DNA of 64,000 nt. Origin: Citrobacter sp. Res13-Sevr-PEB04-36. GTDB taxonomy: Bacteria > Pseudomonadota > Gammaproteobacteria > Enterobacterales > Enterobacteriaceae. A program made the position numbers and the translations under genes. Shown here one piece after another: positions 1-8,549 of this stretch (its first letter is position 1; each line of letters opens with the position of its first letter). Under the pieces are notes generated by a model that was not told the DNA's origin, did not search any database, and was given only the letters and a program-made list of their open reading frames with translations. Where the stretch lies: NCBI RefSeq assembly GCF_015672735.1, contig NZ_JADABY010000005.1, positions 48,708 through 112,707 on the forward strand, in the 5' to 3' direction.

Positions 1-113
1 GAGAAAGTGGTATTCTCAATTGCATCGCGCAAGCCTGACTTGTGGTGTTTTTTATTCTGCTAACCCCGTGGCCTGTAAGTCTATTTTGCAGGACATCGCC
101 AAGGAGACTCAAC

Positions 114-1571
114 GTGTCTGAACTGTCTCAATTATCCCCGCAACCGCTGTGGGATATTTTTGCCAAAATCTGTTCTATTCCTCATCCGTCCTACCATGAA
201 GAGCAACTCGCTGAACACATTCTGAGCTGGGCCCAAGAGAAAGGTTTCCACGTCGAGCGCGATCAGGTCGGGAATATCCTGATTCGCAAACCCGCTACCG
301 CAGGAATGGAAAACCGCAAGCCGGTTGTTCTGCAGGCGCACCTGGATATGGTGCCACAAAAAAACAACGATACCGTCCACGACTTCACCAAAGATCCTAT
401 CCAGCCTTATATTGACGGTGAATGGGTAAAAGCCCGTGGCACCACGCTGGGTGCGGATAACGGCATCGGTATGGCCTCTGCGCTGGCCGTTCTGGCGGAT
501 GACAGCGTGGTTCACGGCCCGCTGGAAGTTCTGCTGACCATGACCGAAGAAGCGGGCATGGACGGTGCGTTTGGTCTGCAGGCTAACTGGCTGCAGGCAG
601 ATATTCTGATCAACACCGACTCCGAAGAAGAAGGTGAGATCTACATGGGTTGCGCGGGGGGGATCGACTTCACCACCAATCTGCCGCTGTCTCGTGAAGC
701 CATTCCTGCAGGTTTCCAGACCTTTAAGCTGACGCTGAAAGGCCTGAAAGGCGGTCACTCCGGCGGCGAAATCCATGTTGGCCTCGGTAATGCCAACAAG
801 CTGCTGGTACGCTTCCTGGCAGGCCACGCTGAAGAGCTGGATCTGCGTCTGGTTGACTTCAACGGCGGTACGCTGCGTAACGCTATCCCGCGTGAAGCCT
901 TCGCCACCTTTGCTGTTGCCGCAGATAAAGTCGATGCGTTAAAAGCGCTGGTCAGCACTTATCAGGAAATCCTGAAAAACGAGCTGGCAGCAAAAGAGAA
1001 GAATCTGGCACTGCTGCTGGATGCCGTTACTGACGATAAAGCCGCGCTGACCGCTCAGTCCCGCGATACCTTTGTTCGTCTGCTAAACGCCACGCCAAAC
1101 GGCGTGATCCGCAATTCAGATGTGGCAAAAGGCGTGGTGGAAACCTCACTGAACGTCGGCGTTGTCACCATGACTGAAGACAACGTGCAGATACACTGCC
1201 TGGTTCGCTCACTGATCGACAGCGGTAAAGACTATGTTGTGAGCATGCTGGATTCGCTGGGCAAGCTGGCCGGTGCTAAAACCGAAGCCAAAGGCGCGTA
1301 TCCTGGCTGGCAGCCGGACTCAAACTCGCCGGTCATGCATCTGGTGCGCGAAACCTATCAGCGTCTGTTCAACAAGACGCCGAACATCCAGATTATCCAC
1401 GCTGGCCTGGAATGCGGCCTGTTCAAAAAGCCGTATCCAGAGATGGACATGGTTTCCATCGGGCCAACCATCACCGGTCCGCACTCCCCAGATGAGCAGG
1501 TTCATATCGAAAGCGTCGGCCATTACTGGACGCTTCTGACCGAACTGCTGAAGTCAATTCCGGCGAAATAA
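114..1571 (+). CDS. pepD: Cytosol non-specific dipeptidase (aminoacyl-histidine dipeptidase)
   Basis: M20-family zinc dipeptidase of 485 aa that hydrolyses a broad range of dipeptides, including Xaa-His, in the cytoplasm. Metal-site motifs are visible: HLD at about residues 76-78, GADNG around 115, the catalytic EE pair at about 145-146, NTDSEEE near 170, and a late HAGLECG. I chose the GTG at 114 although the frame is open from 42, because AAGGAG lies 7 nt upstream and the resulting protein has the same length and N-terminus (MSELSQLSP) as E. coli PepD. It marks the conserved chromosomal edge of the flagellar locus. Identification is secure. Confidence 0.97.
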   Translation: MSELSQLSPQPLWDIFAKICSIPHPSYHEEQLAEHILSWAQEKGFHVERDQVGNILIRKPATAGMENRKPVVLQAHLDMVPQKNNDTVHDFTKDPIQPYIDGEWVKARGTTLGADNGIGMASALAVLADDSVVHGPLEVLLTMTEEAGMDGAFGLQANWLQADILINTDSEEEGEIYMGCAGGIDFTTNLPLSREAIPAGFQTFKLTLKGLKGGHSGGEIHVGLGNANKLLVRFLAGHAEELDLRLVDFNGGTLRNAIPREAFATFAVAADKVDALKALVSTYQEILKNELAAKEKNLALLLDAVTDDKAALTAQSRDTFVRLLNATPNGVIRNSDVAKGVVETSLNVGVVTMTEDNVQIHCLVRSLIDSGKDYVVSMLDSLGKLAGAKTEAKGAYPGWQPDSNSPVMHLVRETYQRLFNKTPNIQIIHAGLECGLFKKPYPEMDMVSIGPTITGPHSPDEQVHIESVGHYWTLLTELLKSIPAK

Positions 1572-1585
1572 GTCTCTGCAATAAA

Positions 1586-1663
1586 TGCCGGATGGCGCTG
1601 CTGCTTATCCGGCCTACGATCGCGTATGTAAGCCGGATAAGGTATTTATGCCGCTATCCGGCA
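1586..1663. repeat. REP/BIME palindromic repeat between pepD and dinB
   Basis: Two or more REP-like units in alternating orientation (TGCCGGATGGCG, GGATAAGG, TATCCGGCA) fill the gap between the convergent 3' ends of pepD and dinB. This is the usual extragenic position of enterobacterial BIMEs, where they can stabilise mRNA ends or bind gyrase or IHF. Confidence 0.85.
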
Positions 1664-1674
1664 ACGCATCCAGC

Positions 1675-2730
1675 TTAAAGTCCCAACAACAGCTGCCTTT
1701 CCAGCTGTGGGTCAAGCAGCGTGACGTGTAATCCCACCAGCCTGACTCCGCGCCCACCCCGACGTTCATCCCAGGTTTTGCGCGCCGTTGTAATTAAATC
1801 GTCTTTACTTAAGCGTGGCCAAACATGTTCCTGCGTGGTCTGCTGAAAATCATTAAACTTTAATTTGATGCCCTGGCGAGCAATGCATAAATCCGGTTTT
1901 ACCTTTGCCAGACGCCGCTCCAGCTCAGGATAAAGCCGCTCAATAATTACCTCACACTCTGACCACTCATGAATATCCTCCGCCAGCGTGCGTTCAACGC
2001 CGACGGATTTGCGCAGTCTGTCGTTGTTCACATCCCGCTCATCAATACCCTGGCTGCGCTCCCACAGCACGCGCCCAAATTTGCCAAAGCGCTTAAGTAA
2101 TATTGCCAGATCGCACTTTTGTACATCTTCACAGGTGCGTAATCCCATGGATTCCAGCTTGGCGGCAGAAACTTTGCCGACGCCGGGAATTTTTCCCAAC
2201 GGTAGCGTTCTGATAAATTCAGGTACATCATCCGGCGTGATCACAAATTGTCCGTTGGGCTTATTGAGATCGGAAGCGATCTTGGCCAGAAACTTCACCG
2301 GTGCAATTCCCGCGGAGGCGGTGAGCTGTAGCTCGTTAAAAATCGTCTGGCGGATTTGCTGGGCAATCAGCGTGGCTGAGCCGTGGCAATGGACGCTGTC
2401 GGTGACATCCAGGTAGGCTTCATCCAGCGAAAGAGGTTCGATAAGCGAGGTGTAGCGCGCGAAGATCGCCTGAATCTGGCGGGACGCTTCTTTATACGCC
2501 TCATAACGACCGGGTAATAAGGTGAGATGCGGGCACAGTTTTAGCGCCATCCCCGTGGGCATCGCGCTGCGTACGCCAAATTTCCGTGCAGGATAGTTGG
2601 CGGTGCTGATCACCCCCCGGCGTTCACGGCTGCCGCCGATAGCAATGGGAATATCACGTAGGGCGGGGTTATCGCGCATTTCTACCGCTGCGAAAAAGCA
2701 GTCCATATCGACATGTATGATTTTGCGCAT
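1675..2730 (-). CDS. dinB: DNA polymerase IV (translesion, Y-family)
   Basis: Error-prone Y-family polymerase of 351 aa that copies past lesions in the SOS response. The catalytic acidic residues are in the N-terminal MDCFFAAVE motif and in SLDEAYLDV around residue 100. A helix-hairpin-helix ([14 protein letters not shown]) and the little-finger domain follow, and the C-terminal QLLLGL is the beta-clamp-binding tail. The start at 2730 gives the same N-terminus ([10 protein letters not shown]) as E. coli DinB; the frame is open 36 codons further upstream, but that part overlaps the LexA box. Regulation by LexA is supported by the operator just upstream. Confidence 0.97.
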   Translation of the reverse strand: MRKIIHVDMDCFFAAVEMRDNPALRDIPIAIGGSRERRGVISTANYPARKFGVRSAMPTGMALKLCPHLTLLPGRYEAYKEASRQIQAIFARYTSLIEPLSLDEAYLDVTDSVHCHGSATLIAQQIRQTIFNELQLTASAGIAPVKFLAKIASDLNKPNGQFVITPDDVPEFIRTLPLGKIPGVGKVSAAKLESMGLRTCEDVQKCDLAILLKRFGKFGRVLWERSQGIDERDVNNDRLRKSVGVERTLAEDIHEWSECEVIIERLYPELERRLAKVKPDLCIARQGIKLKFNDFQQTTQEHVWPRLSKDDLITTARKTWDERRGGRGVRLVGLHVTLLDPQLERQLLLGL

Positions 2731-2744
2731 CACCCCTCCCATAA

Positions 2745-2764
2745 CACTGTTTAAGTATACAGTA
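2745..2764 (-). promoter_or_regulatory. LexA (SOS) box upstream of dinB
   Basis: The sequence CACTGTTTAAGTATACAGTA has the CTG-N10-CAG core of the LexA operator and ends 15 bp upstream of the dinB ATG, the position expected for SOS control. Confidence 0.88.
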
Positions 2765-2795
2765 TATTTATGTAATGAGAAGTCTGTAATACGTC

Positions 2796-3446
2796 TTACG
2801 GTGCTGCGGGTCCATTCATCACGAAACGAGCATCGCACAGGTAACGCACAACATCTTTTGGCGCATGCTCTGCAGGGTTACCCGCCGTACTGATAAACAG
2901 CCTGTTCACTTTTCTCACATTCGCCCGTAGCAGTTTTTCAACAGCCATCCGGTGAAAAGCATCATCCTCAACGCAAAAAAGCTCATAGTCCCCCAAACGT
3001 TCGCCGCAAATTTCGCAGTGATTCATCCAGTAGCGCAGTCCCGTCGTTTTACTCTTATCCAGGTAGTAATTGCTGGCTTTGATGTCCTTCATTATCTCTT
3101 CTGGGAGCGCATTAATATGGAACAGAAACGTATTGCGCCTGACGGGCAGCCACCCTTCCCCCCCATCCTGAATTTTTTTAATAAACCGGGTAAACATTAC
3201 CCCGTGAATACGTGTGGATTGATGGCAATTCCAGCAGTGCATCTTCGAGGTTATAACCAAATAGTATGGCGCCATGATGTTGTAACTATTCATGCTGTAG
3301 ACATACTCTGAAAGTGCGCCCTTTAGCCCATCAGATTCGGTGTACCAGATCCCTGAAACGTTGTCGAAATATGCCCCTTGACAGGTCACATCCGTAACAT
3401 TATCTGATTGAATATTCAGTGGAATTATGTGGTCTATATTTATCAC
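2796..3446 (-). CDS. Hypothetical protein with two CxxC pairs (zinc-ribbon-like)
   Basis: A 216-aa protein that I do not recognise. I chose the GTG at 3446 because a full AGGAGG lies 5 nt upstream; the frame is open 10 codons further to a GTG at 3476. Two cysteine pairs are visible, CWNC around residue 70 and CEIC around residue 145, followed by a lone Cys in [10 protein letters not shown], which suggests a structural zinc site. There is no signal peptide or membrane segment. The gene is between lafU and dinB on the same strand, has no counterpart in K-12 at this place, and could be cargo at the edge of the flagellar insertion. It runs to within about 65 bp of the dinB start. No function is proposed. 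Confidence 0.6.
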   Translation of the reverse strand: MINIDHIIPLNIQSDNVTDVTCQGAYFDNVSGIWYTESDGLKGALSEYVYSMNSYNIMAPYYLVITSKMHCWNCHQSTRIHGVMFTRFIKKIQDGGEGWLPVRRNTFLFHINALPEEIMKDIKASNYYLDKSKTTGLRYWMNHCEICGERLGDYELFCVEDDAFHRMAVEKLLRANVRKVNRLFISTAGNPAEHAPKDVVRYLCDARFVMNGPAAP

Positions 3447-3500
3447 ATTACCCTCCTGAGGATAATATGCCCCCACATTGCATGGGGGCAGGGAATAAAA

Positions 3501-4511
3501 TTAATGAGGGACTGGTGTGGGTTGTTGGTGTAAGGAAGTCACCTGCTTTTTTTTGTCCAACTTATCCACCAACGGTTGCACAACTTTCTCTCCGTGCTGA
3601 CCAAAGTATTGATACAGCGTGTCGGACGCACTTTGCGTCAACACCATGATTTCAATGCGACGGTTGCCCGCACTCTCTGGGTTTTTCGCATCCAGCAGCA
3701 TTTGGTCCGCCATGGCGCTAACTTGCATGACTTTATCTTGTGGCATACCGGCATCTTCCAGAACGCGACGGGCCGATAATGCTCGGTCGCCGGAAAGGTT
3801 CCAGTTGTTATAGAGGTTGCTCTTATAGCTCATCGCATCCGTATGGCCGGTAATGATGATCCTGTTGTCCAACGAATCAAATACGGGAGCAAGTTCAACC
3901 AAAAGAGATTTAAAGAACGGCATAATTTTTGCGCTACCGCGTTCAAACATATTGCGGTTCTGATCATCTTTAATCAGCACGCGTAACCCCTGGGGGACGA
4001 TCTCCATTTCCAGGTTGGTTTCCATATGTGCGTTACGGGCAATGGTGTTGATATTGGTTGCCAGCTCACCCAATTCACGCGCGGATTTTTGCTTGAGCAA
4101 CACCGTTTTCTCGTTTACATCCATCGCTTTTTTGGCGTTTTCTTCTGTGATCTGGGCGCTCGTCTGCGCAGTTTCCTGCGGATGTGCGGTTTTATCCAGT
4201 TTGTTTCTCGTGACGTTTTTCTTCTGGGCGCCCGGTGCTATCGGTTGCTTACCCAGCTTGTTTAACGGTGCCATACCGCCACCGTTAAAGATGGACTGAC
4301 CATGTAATGCAGCCACGATGTTTTCGCGATCTGCCTTACTGACGCTGTTCACAATCCATAGCGTCATAAACAACGCCATCATCGCCAGCGTAAAGTCGGC
4401 AAATGCCACCTTCCACGCCCCACCGTGATGACCAACGTGATTCTTTTTAATTTGTCGCCGAATAATGGTGGTCTTCGCACCGCGATCGCGACGAGTTGGC
4501 GCCTTCCTCAT
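3501..4511 (-). CDS. lafU: Lateral flagellar motor stator protein LafU (MotB family)
   Basis: Peptidoglycan-anchored half of the stator, 336 aa. A single membrane segment at about residues 36-56 contains the ion-binding Asp (AFADF, D39), equivalent to MotB D32. The C-terminal OmpA-like peptidoglycan-binding domain is seen at about 190-310 with GHTDAMSYKSN and LSGDRALSARRV. The start at 4511 is 2 nt downstream of the lafT stop, so the two are translationally linked. K-12 retains only a remnant of this gene (mbhA). The linker between the membrane segment and the OmpA domain is long (about 120 aa). Coupling ion (H+ or Na+) cannot be decided from the sequence. Confidence 0.9.
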   Translation of the reverse strand: MRKAPTRRDRGAKTTIIRRQIKKNHVGHHGGAWKVAFADFTLAMMALFMTLWIVNSVSKADRENIVAALHGQSIFNGGGMAPLNKLGKQPIAPGAQKKNVTRNKLDKTAHPQETAQTSAQITEENAKKAMDVNEKTVLLKQKSARELGELATNINTIARNAHMETNLEMEIVPQGLRVLIKDDQNRNMFERGSAKIMPFFKSLLVELAPVFDSLDNRIIITGHTDAMSYKSNLYNNWNLSGDRALSARRVLEDAGMPQDKVMQVSAMADQMLLDAKNPESAGNRRIEIMVLTQSASDTLYQYFGQHGEKVVQPLVDKLDKKKQVTSLHQQPTPVPH

Positions 4512-4513
4512 GC

Positions 4514-5377
4514 TTATTCTTGCTCCAGCATCGCATTCACCCACGCATCCAGATTGGCAAAAGTAGGTTTAGAGGCCAGGTGAAGAAGTTTACGTCCCGC
4601 ATCTACAGCCAGCAGAGTTGGCTTACCGCCCGCTTGTGCTACCAGCACGGTGCGCACACACTCAAGCAGTGAGTGCTCTGCGCGAGCCTGTTGTTCCATC
4701 GCGTTCGCCAGCGGGTCCATCAGGCAGTAACAGATGAATACCCCCAAAAAGGTCCCCACCAGCGCAGCTGCAACTTTTAAACCGATAAGCGCAATCGATC
4801 CATCGATAGACTGCATGGTGATGATGATCCCCAGTACCGCCGCGCAAATTCCAAATCCTGGCATCGCTTCGGCAGTACGCTGTAACGAGCGTGAAGGGGT
4901 CAGCAGTGACTCTTCCGCAGTATCCAGCTCTTGATCAAGAATCCCCTCCAGCTCATGGGCATCAATTTTCCCCATCGCCATTAAACGGAAGTTATCGGCG
5001 ATAAATGTCACCAGACGCTTCTGCGTCAGTACCAGCGGGTATTTCTGAAAGATGGTACTTTCTTCCGGCTGCTCAATATGCTGATCCAGCATGCGTAGCC
5101 CGCCGTTTTGTACCATTTCCAGCAATTCGTACAGGCACATCAGTAACTGTCGCTGAAACTCCGGTCCCATTTTCTTTTTACTGATCACCCCTTTAATTTG
5201 ATGGATGATTTCTTTAAGTACATGCATTGGGTTGCCAATGATCATGGCCCCAACACCGGCCCCAATAATAATGATAATTTCCGCCGGTTGCCAAATAGCA
5301 ATTAATTGCCCGCCAGCCTCAAAATAACCACCAAAAACACAACCTACAACCACTAATAAACCAAAAATTTTTTGCAT
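4514..5377 (-). CDS. lafT: Lateral flagellar motor stator protein LafT (MotA family)
   Basis: Ion-channel half of the stator, 287 aa, with four membrane segments (about 1-20, 30-48, 155-177 and 185-210) and the long cytoplasmic loop typical of MotA. The conserved prolines occur in the PGFGICAAVLGI segment and in CLMDP. I chose the ATG at 5377 because GGAGGA lies just upstream and the frame's longer form would start inside lafS. It is followed immediately by lafU and preceded by lafS in the same operon. Confidence 0.9.
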   Translation of the reverse strand: MQKIFGLLVVVGCVFGGYFEAGGQLIAIWQPAEIIIIIGAGVGAMIIGNPMHVLKEIIHQIKGVISKKKMGPEFQRQLLMCLYELLEMVQNGGLRMLDQHIEQPEESTIFQKYPLVLTQKRLVTFIADNFRLMAMGKIDAHELEGILDQELDTAEESLLTPSRSLQRTAEAMPGFGICAAVLGIIITMQSIDGSIALIGLKVAAALVGTFLGVFICYCLMDPLANAMEQQARAEHSLLECVRTVLVAQAGGKPTLLAVDAGRKLLHLASKPTFANLDAWVNAMLEQE

Positions 5378-5406
5378 TACATCCTCCGCATTTCGATTCG
5401 GTATTG

Positions 5407-6123
5407 TTAATCCTGATATAAGCAATCACGAATCTTCTGCGTGATTTTTTTATTCATTTGACAAATTCGGGCTTCTGTCAGCCCCAGCACCAACGCGATC
5501 TCTTTTAAATTCATATCGTGCTGGTAATACATTGAGAGCACCTGCCCCTCTTTTTCACTGAGCTGGTTCAGGGCGTGGCTCAGCATTTCCTGAGTCACAA
5601 TTTGTTCCTCAATACCTCGCCCTTCAAGCGGTGCAATCGGCATGTCACCATTCAGTAATTCATCCAGACTGGCTAGCGTTTCAGCACCTTCCAGCTGTTG
5701 GTATTCCTGATAATCCTCTGACGATAAACCCAATTGCGAGAGTTCTTCCCATCCGGGTTCATGTCCGAGTTGTTTGCGCGCATCACGAATCAGATCTTTA
5801 ATCTGGTGGTATTTCTGGCGCAACTGACGAGGTCGCCAGTCAAGGCTGCGGAGTTCATCCAGTATGGCACCGCGTATGCGGTGTACTGCATAACCAGCAA
5901 AGCCTTCATCAGGCAACCCATAGCGGCGAATCGCGTTCAGCAATCCCATCAGTGCGGTTTGCTCCATGTCCTGTCTGTCGATAACACAGGTACATTGTGG
6001 CGCAAGTTGACGCACCACTTTGCGCACCAATGGCAGATAAGCCTGTAAGTAATGGCTCTCCTGCTTTGGTGTCAGCACGGGTGTCGCATTAAAATCTTCT
6101 GACTCGTAAGCATCCTGTATCAT
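5407..6123 (-). CDS. lafS: Lateral flagellar sigma-28 factor LafS (FliA family)
   Basis: Alternative sigma factor of 238 aa that should direct RNA polymerase to late lateral-flagellar promoters. Region 2 is visible around residues 45-105 (DRQDMEQTALMGL, FAGYAVHRIRGAILDELR) and region 4 at the C-terminus (LSEKEGQVLSMYY and the helix-turn-helix LKEIALVLGLTEARICQM). It lies in the lafB operon ahead of the motor genes. Its partner anti-sigma factor is LfgM. The candidate target promoters at lafA and lfgM share the layout TNAAGTTT-N12-GTCGYTTT. Confidence 0.92.
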   Translation of the reverse strand: MIQDAYESEDFNATPVLTPKQESHYLQAYLPLVRKVVRQLAPQCTCVIDRQDMEQTALMGLLNAIRRYGLPDEGFAGYAVHRIRGAILDELRSLDWRPRQLRQKYHQIKDLIRDARKQLGHEPGWEELSQLGLSSEDYQEYQQLEGAETLASLDELLNGDMPIAPLEGRGIEEQIVTQEMLSHALNQLSEKEGQVLSMYYQHDMNLKEIALVLGLTEARICQMNKKITQKIRDCLYQD

Positions 6124-6143
6124 GTTATTCTCTGGCTCATCGT

Positions 6144-6620
6144 TTATTGAAACACGACTTTTTTCACCAAAATATCCTTATAAGGCGTAGCCATTTTGCG
6201 CATGGTTAATTCTTTTTTCAGCGTATTAGAAACCATTGTCCTGATTTCCGATATTTTCAAAGAACGCACCTCTTCATATTTCATATCAGAGAGCTGATCG
6301 ACAGTAATACTCTGATATAATGGTTCTTCTTTTTTTATTTTTTCAGCATCTTTATCTGAATCAACCACCATGACTAATTCCGCCAACATATAATGATCTT
6401 CACCTTCATTATCATGTAGCGTAACCACCGTTTCCGGTAGGGAGACAAAAATACTGCTGGTTTCATCCTGGCTATCCTCAGCCTGGCCATCAGATTTTTC
6501 CGCTACAGTCGCAGCTGTAGTTCCCTTATTCATATAATGATAAACGCCCCAGCCAGCCCCACCTGCAATACCCAGAGCGACGACGGAGCTGATCACACAC
6601 GCGATAACAATTTTCTTCAT
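6144..6620 (-). CDS. lafF: FliL-like flagellar basal-body-associated protein LafF
   Basis: A 158-aa protein with one N-terminal membrane segment (about residues 4-29), an acidic, Ser- and Asp-rich linker, and a FliL-like periplasmic domain with the family's C-terminal region (ILVKKVVFQ). FliL surrounds or stabilises stators at the basal body. It lies between lafE and lafS in the late operon. Identification rests on topology, length and position more than on catalytic motifs. Confidence 0.82.
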   Translation of the reverse strand: MKKIVIACVISSVVALGIAGGAGWGVYHYMNKGTTAATVAEKSDGQAEDSQDETSSIFVSLPETVVTLHDNEGEDHYMLAELVMVVDSDKDAEKIKKEEPLYQSITVDQLSDMKYEEVRSLKISEIRTMVSNTLKKELTMRKMATPYKDILVKKVVFQ

Positions 6621-6627
6621 TTTACTT

Positions 6628-7806
6628 TTACACTTTGATCAGAACGGATTCATTCCGTTGAAATTGAGGTTCATCATTGAGCATTAATGCTGACGTCACC
6701 TCGTCCTGTTGATGGCCAGATTGCTGCTGGTTATGTTGTTGCTGCGATTGCCCCTCGGAAGAGACCTGAACATTCACTTCCATGAAGTTCTGCGCCGTCA
6801 GATGTTGGCGTAAATTCTCGCTAAATTGCTGTAACGAGCGGCAGACATCGCTTTGATTGGCACCGATATGCACCATGAGTTTTCCCGCATCCAGCTGCAC
6901 GGCAATTTCCAGTTTGCCAAGCGATGGAGGGTCAAGACGAATAGTAGAAATTTGCTGTTGTTGACCTAACTGGAACTGGATCCGGTCCTTCAAGAGGGCG
7001 GTGAGTTTTTCGCCCAGTTCATCCGTCGACATTTCCATCGGCGTCGATGCTTGCGCCGACATGACGCTACGGTCAGCTACAGCATTCGCAGGCTGATTGC
7101 CCTGTACGGCCGAATTGAGCAAATTCTGCGCGGATACAGGCTGATTGACGGTAATGCCGTCACTTTTTTTCACCGCCAGTGAGCGAGGAAATCCGTTTTC
7201 CTCTGTTTTCACGCGGGCAGAAATTTGCTGCATGGTCGACAGAGCAGGTTTCTCCGGAGAAATAGCCCGTAAATCCTGGGCGGAAAATGTCGCCAGTTTG
7301 GCCTGCTGGTCCGGGGTTGCCTGCGGCATGTCCTCGGTTAGTGAGGCCAGTAACGCCTGTATTTTAGGCGGCAGTGAGGCTAAATCAGAAGTAGAGGGCG
7401 AAGGCACAGCGTCAGCTTTTCCTTGCTGCGACATCGAACTCACTAACTGATGGAGGATCGGAGAACCCGTATTACCGGATTGCACCTGCGCCAGCATTTT
7501 CAGCATTTCACCATCAGGCTGTTTTTGTGAGCCCGCAGGTACAGCTGACTGAGCAGGTTGTGCCAGCAGCATCGCCAGTAACGCCTGCATTGCGGCAGGA
7601 TCAGCGTCATCGCTTTGGCGTTTGGCTATTGAGGCTTGCTGATGCTGAGTTTTTACACCGAGCAGACGCTCAGCCACAGCGTTAAGCCCTGCCTGTGGTA
7701 ATGAAAAAGTGCTACCGCCCGTCGTGGTTGCCGGTGGCGAAATAGTCGCTTTTCCCGGCGTGGCCTCTGCCAACGCACTGGCCGAAGCCAGTAATACAGG
7801 ATTCAT
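6628..7806 (-). CDS. lafE: Flagellar hook-length control protein LafE (FliK family)
   Basis: A 392-aa secreted molecular ruler. The N-terminal three quarters is low-complexity, rich in Ala, Gln, Ser and Pro. The C-terminal Flg_hook domain (about residues 260-350) carries the family signature around RLDPPSLGKLEIAVQLD, which switches export specificity through FlhB (here LfhB). A Gln- and His-rich stretch follows it. The start overlaps the lafD stop by 4 bp (ATGA), indicating translational coupling. Confidence 0.88.
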   Translation of the reverse strand: MNPVLLASASALAEATPGKATISPPATTTGGSTFSLPQAGLNAVAERLLGVKTQHQQASIAKRQSDDADPAAMQALLAMLLAQPAQSAVPAGSQKQPDGEMLKMLAQVQSGNTGSPILHQLVSSMSQQGKADAVPSPSTSDLASLPPKIQALLASLTEDMPQATPDQQAKLATFSAQDLRAISPEKPALSTMQQISARVKTEENGFPRSLAVKKSDGITVNQPVSAQNLLNSAVQGNQPANAVADRSVMSAQASTPMEMSTDELGEKLTALLKDRIQFQLGQQQQISTIRLDPPSLGKLEIAVQLDAGKLMVHIGANQSDVCRSLQQFSENLRQHLTAQNFMEVNVQVSSEGQSQQQHNQQQSGHQQDEVTSALMLNDEPQFQRNESVLIKV

Positions 7807-8120
7807 GCCTTCTCCGATATTAAATTAACCATTGAGTACGCCAACATTCCTTCCTGGTTTTGCTGATGTTTATCCATGCGCGCTTTGAGTTCTTCTGCAC
7901 GCTGCGTTCGCCGTTCAATCAACGCCTCAAACGCCATAAGCAGTTTGCTTTTCACTTTATGCAGCGCTGCAGCGTCTGTTTCCCAGGCAGCATAGGCATG
8001 AAAGTCACGCATGACCTGCTGATGCAGACCGGGTAATCGACGCCACCGTTTTTGATCCAGGGCGTCGTTCATTGCCTCTACCAAGGCATAAAGCTGCTGT
8101 TGCTGACGTTCTCTTTCCAT
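7803..8120 (-). CDS. lafD: FliT-like flagellar chaperone LafD
   Basis: A small, strongly helical, charged protein (105 aa) in the fliT position directly after the FliS homologue. FliT proteins are export chaperones for the filament cap protein FliD. The sequence has few distinctive motifs (regularly spaced Gln, Arg and Glu; W-rich middle), so the assignment relies on size, predicted helices and position. It overlaps lafE by 4 bp. Confidence 0.7.
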   Translation of the reverse strand: MERERQQQQLYALVEAMNDALDQKRWRRLPGLHQQVMRDFHAYAAWETDAAALHKVKSKLLMAFEALIERRTQRAEELKARMDKHQQNQEGMLAYSMVNLISEKA

Positions 8121-8124
8121 CGAC

Positions 8125-8517
8125 TTATCCCAGCTTGGCCGATAAACCTTCCCAGCCTGTGCGTAGATTCGTCAGGATGAGGATCACTTCATCAATTTTT
8201 TCTAACGACATTTCACCGCTGGCTTCATACAGACGGTAGACACAGTGGTCATACAGTCGGGACAGATTGACGACCAGATCACCGCCGGTTTCAAACTCCA
8301 GCGAGCTGGTTAAAGCATTGAGAATATCGATGCATTTATTAATACTCTGCGCTTTACGCTCATACCGTTTGTTCTCAATATGACTTTTGGCGCGTTCCAG
8401 TTCGTCCATCAGCCCCGAAAACAGCACCAGCACCAGCTCAAGAGGTGATGCCGCCGCCGTACGGGCAGCAAGATCCATCTCTTTATATTGCGAATAACCA
8501 TCCTGCGTGTCGTACAT
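8125..8517 (-). CDS. lafC: Flagellin export chaperone LafC (FliS family)
   Basis: A 130-aa four-helix FliS-type chaperone that keeps flagellin unpolymerised until export. Family features are the N-terminal Tyr-containing segment, the ASPLELVLVLFSGLMDELERA helix region and NKCIDILNALTSSL. It sits between lafB and lafD as in fliDST operons. Confidence 0.9.
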   Translation of the reverse strand: MYDTQDGYSQYKEMDLAARTAAASPLELVLVLFSGLMDELERAKSHIENKRYERKAQSINKCIDILNALTSSLEFETGGDLVVNLSRLYDHCVYRLYEASGEMSLEKIDEVILILTNLRTGWEGLSAKLG

Positions 8518-8549
8518 TTAATTTCTAATCCTTCTGCTAAATCAGCCAA

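Noticed and set aside
132..827. A 231-codon open frame antisense to pepD
   Set aside because: It lies fully within the strongly conserved pepD gene, has no ribosome-binding site and encodes low-information sequence; a codon-usage shadow.
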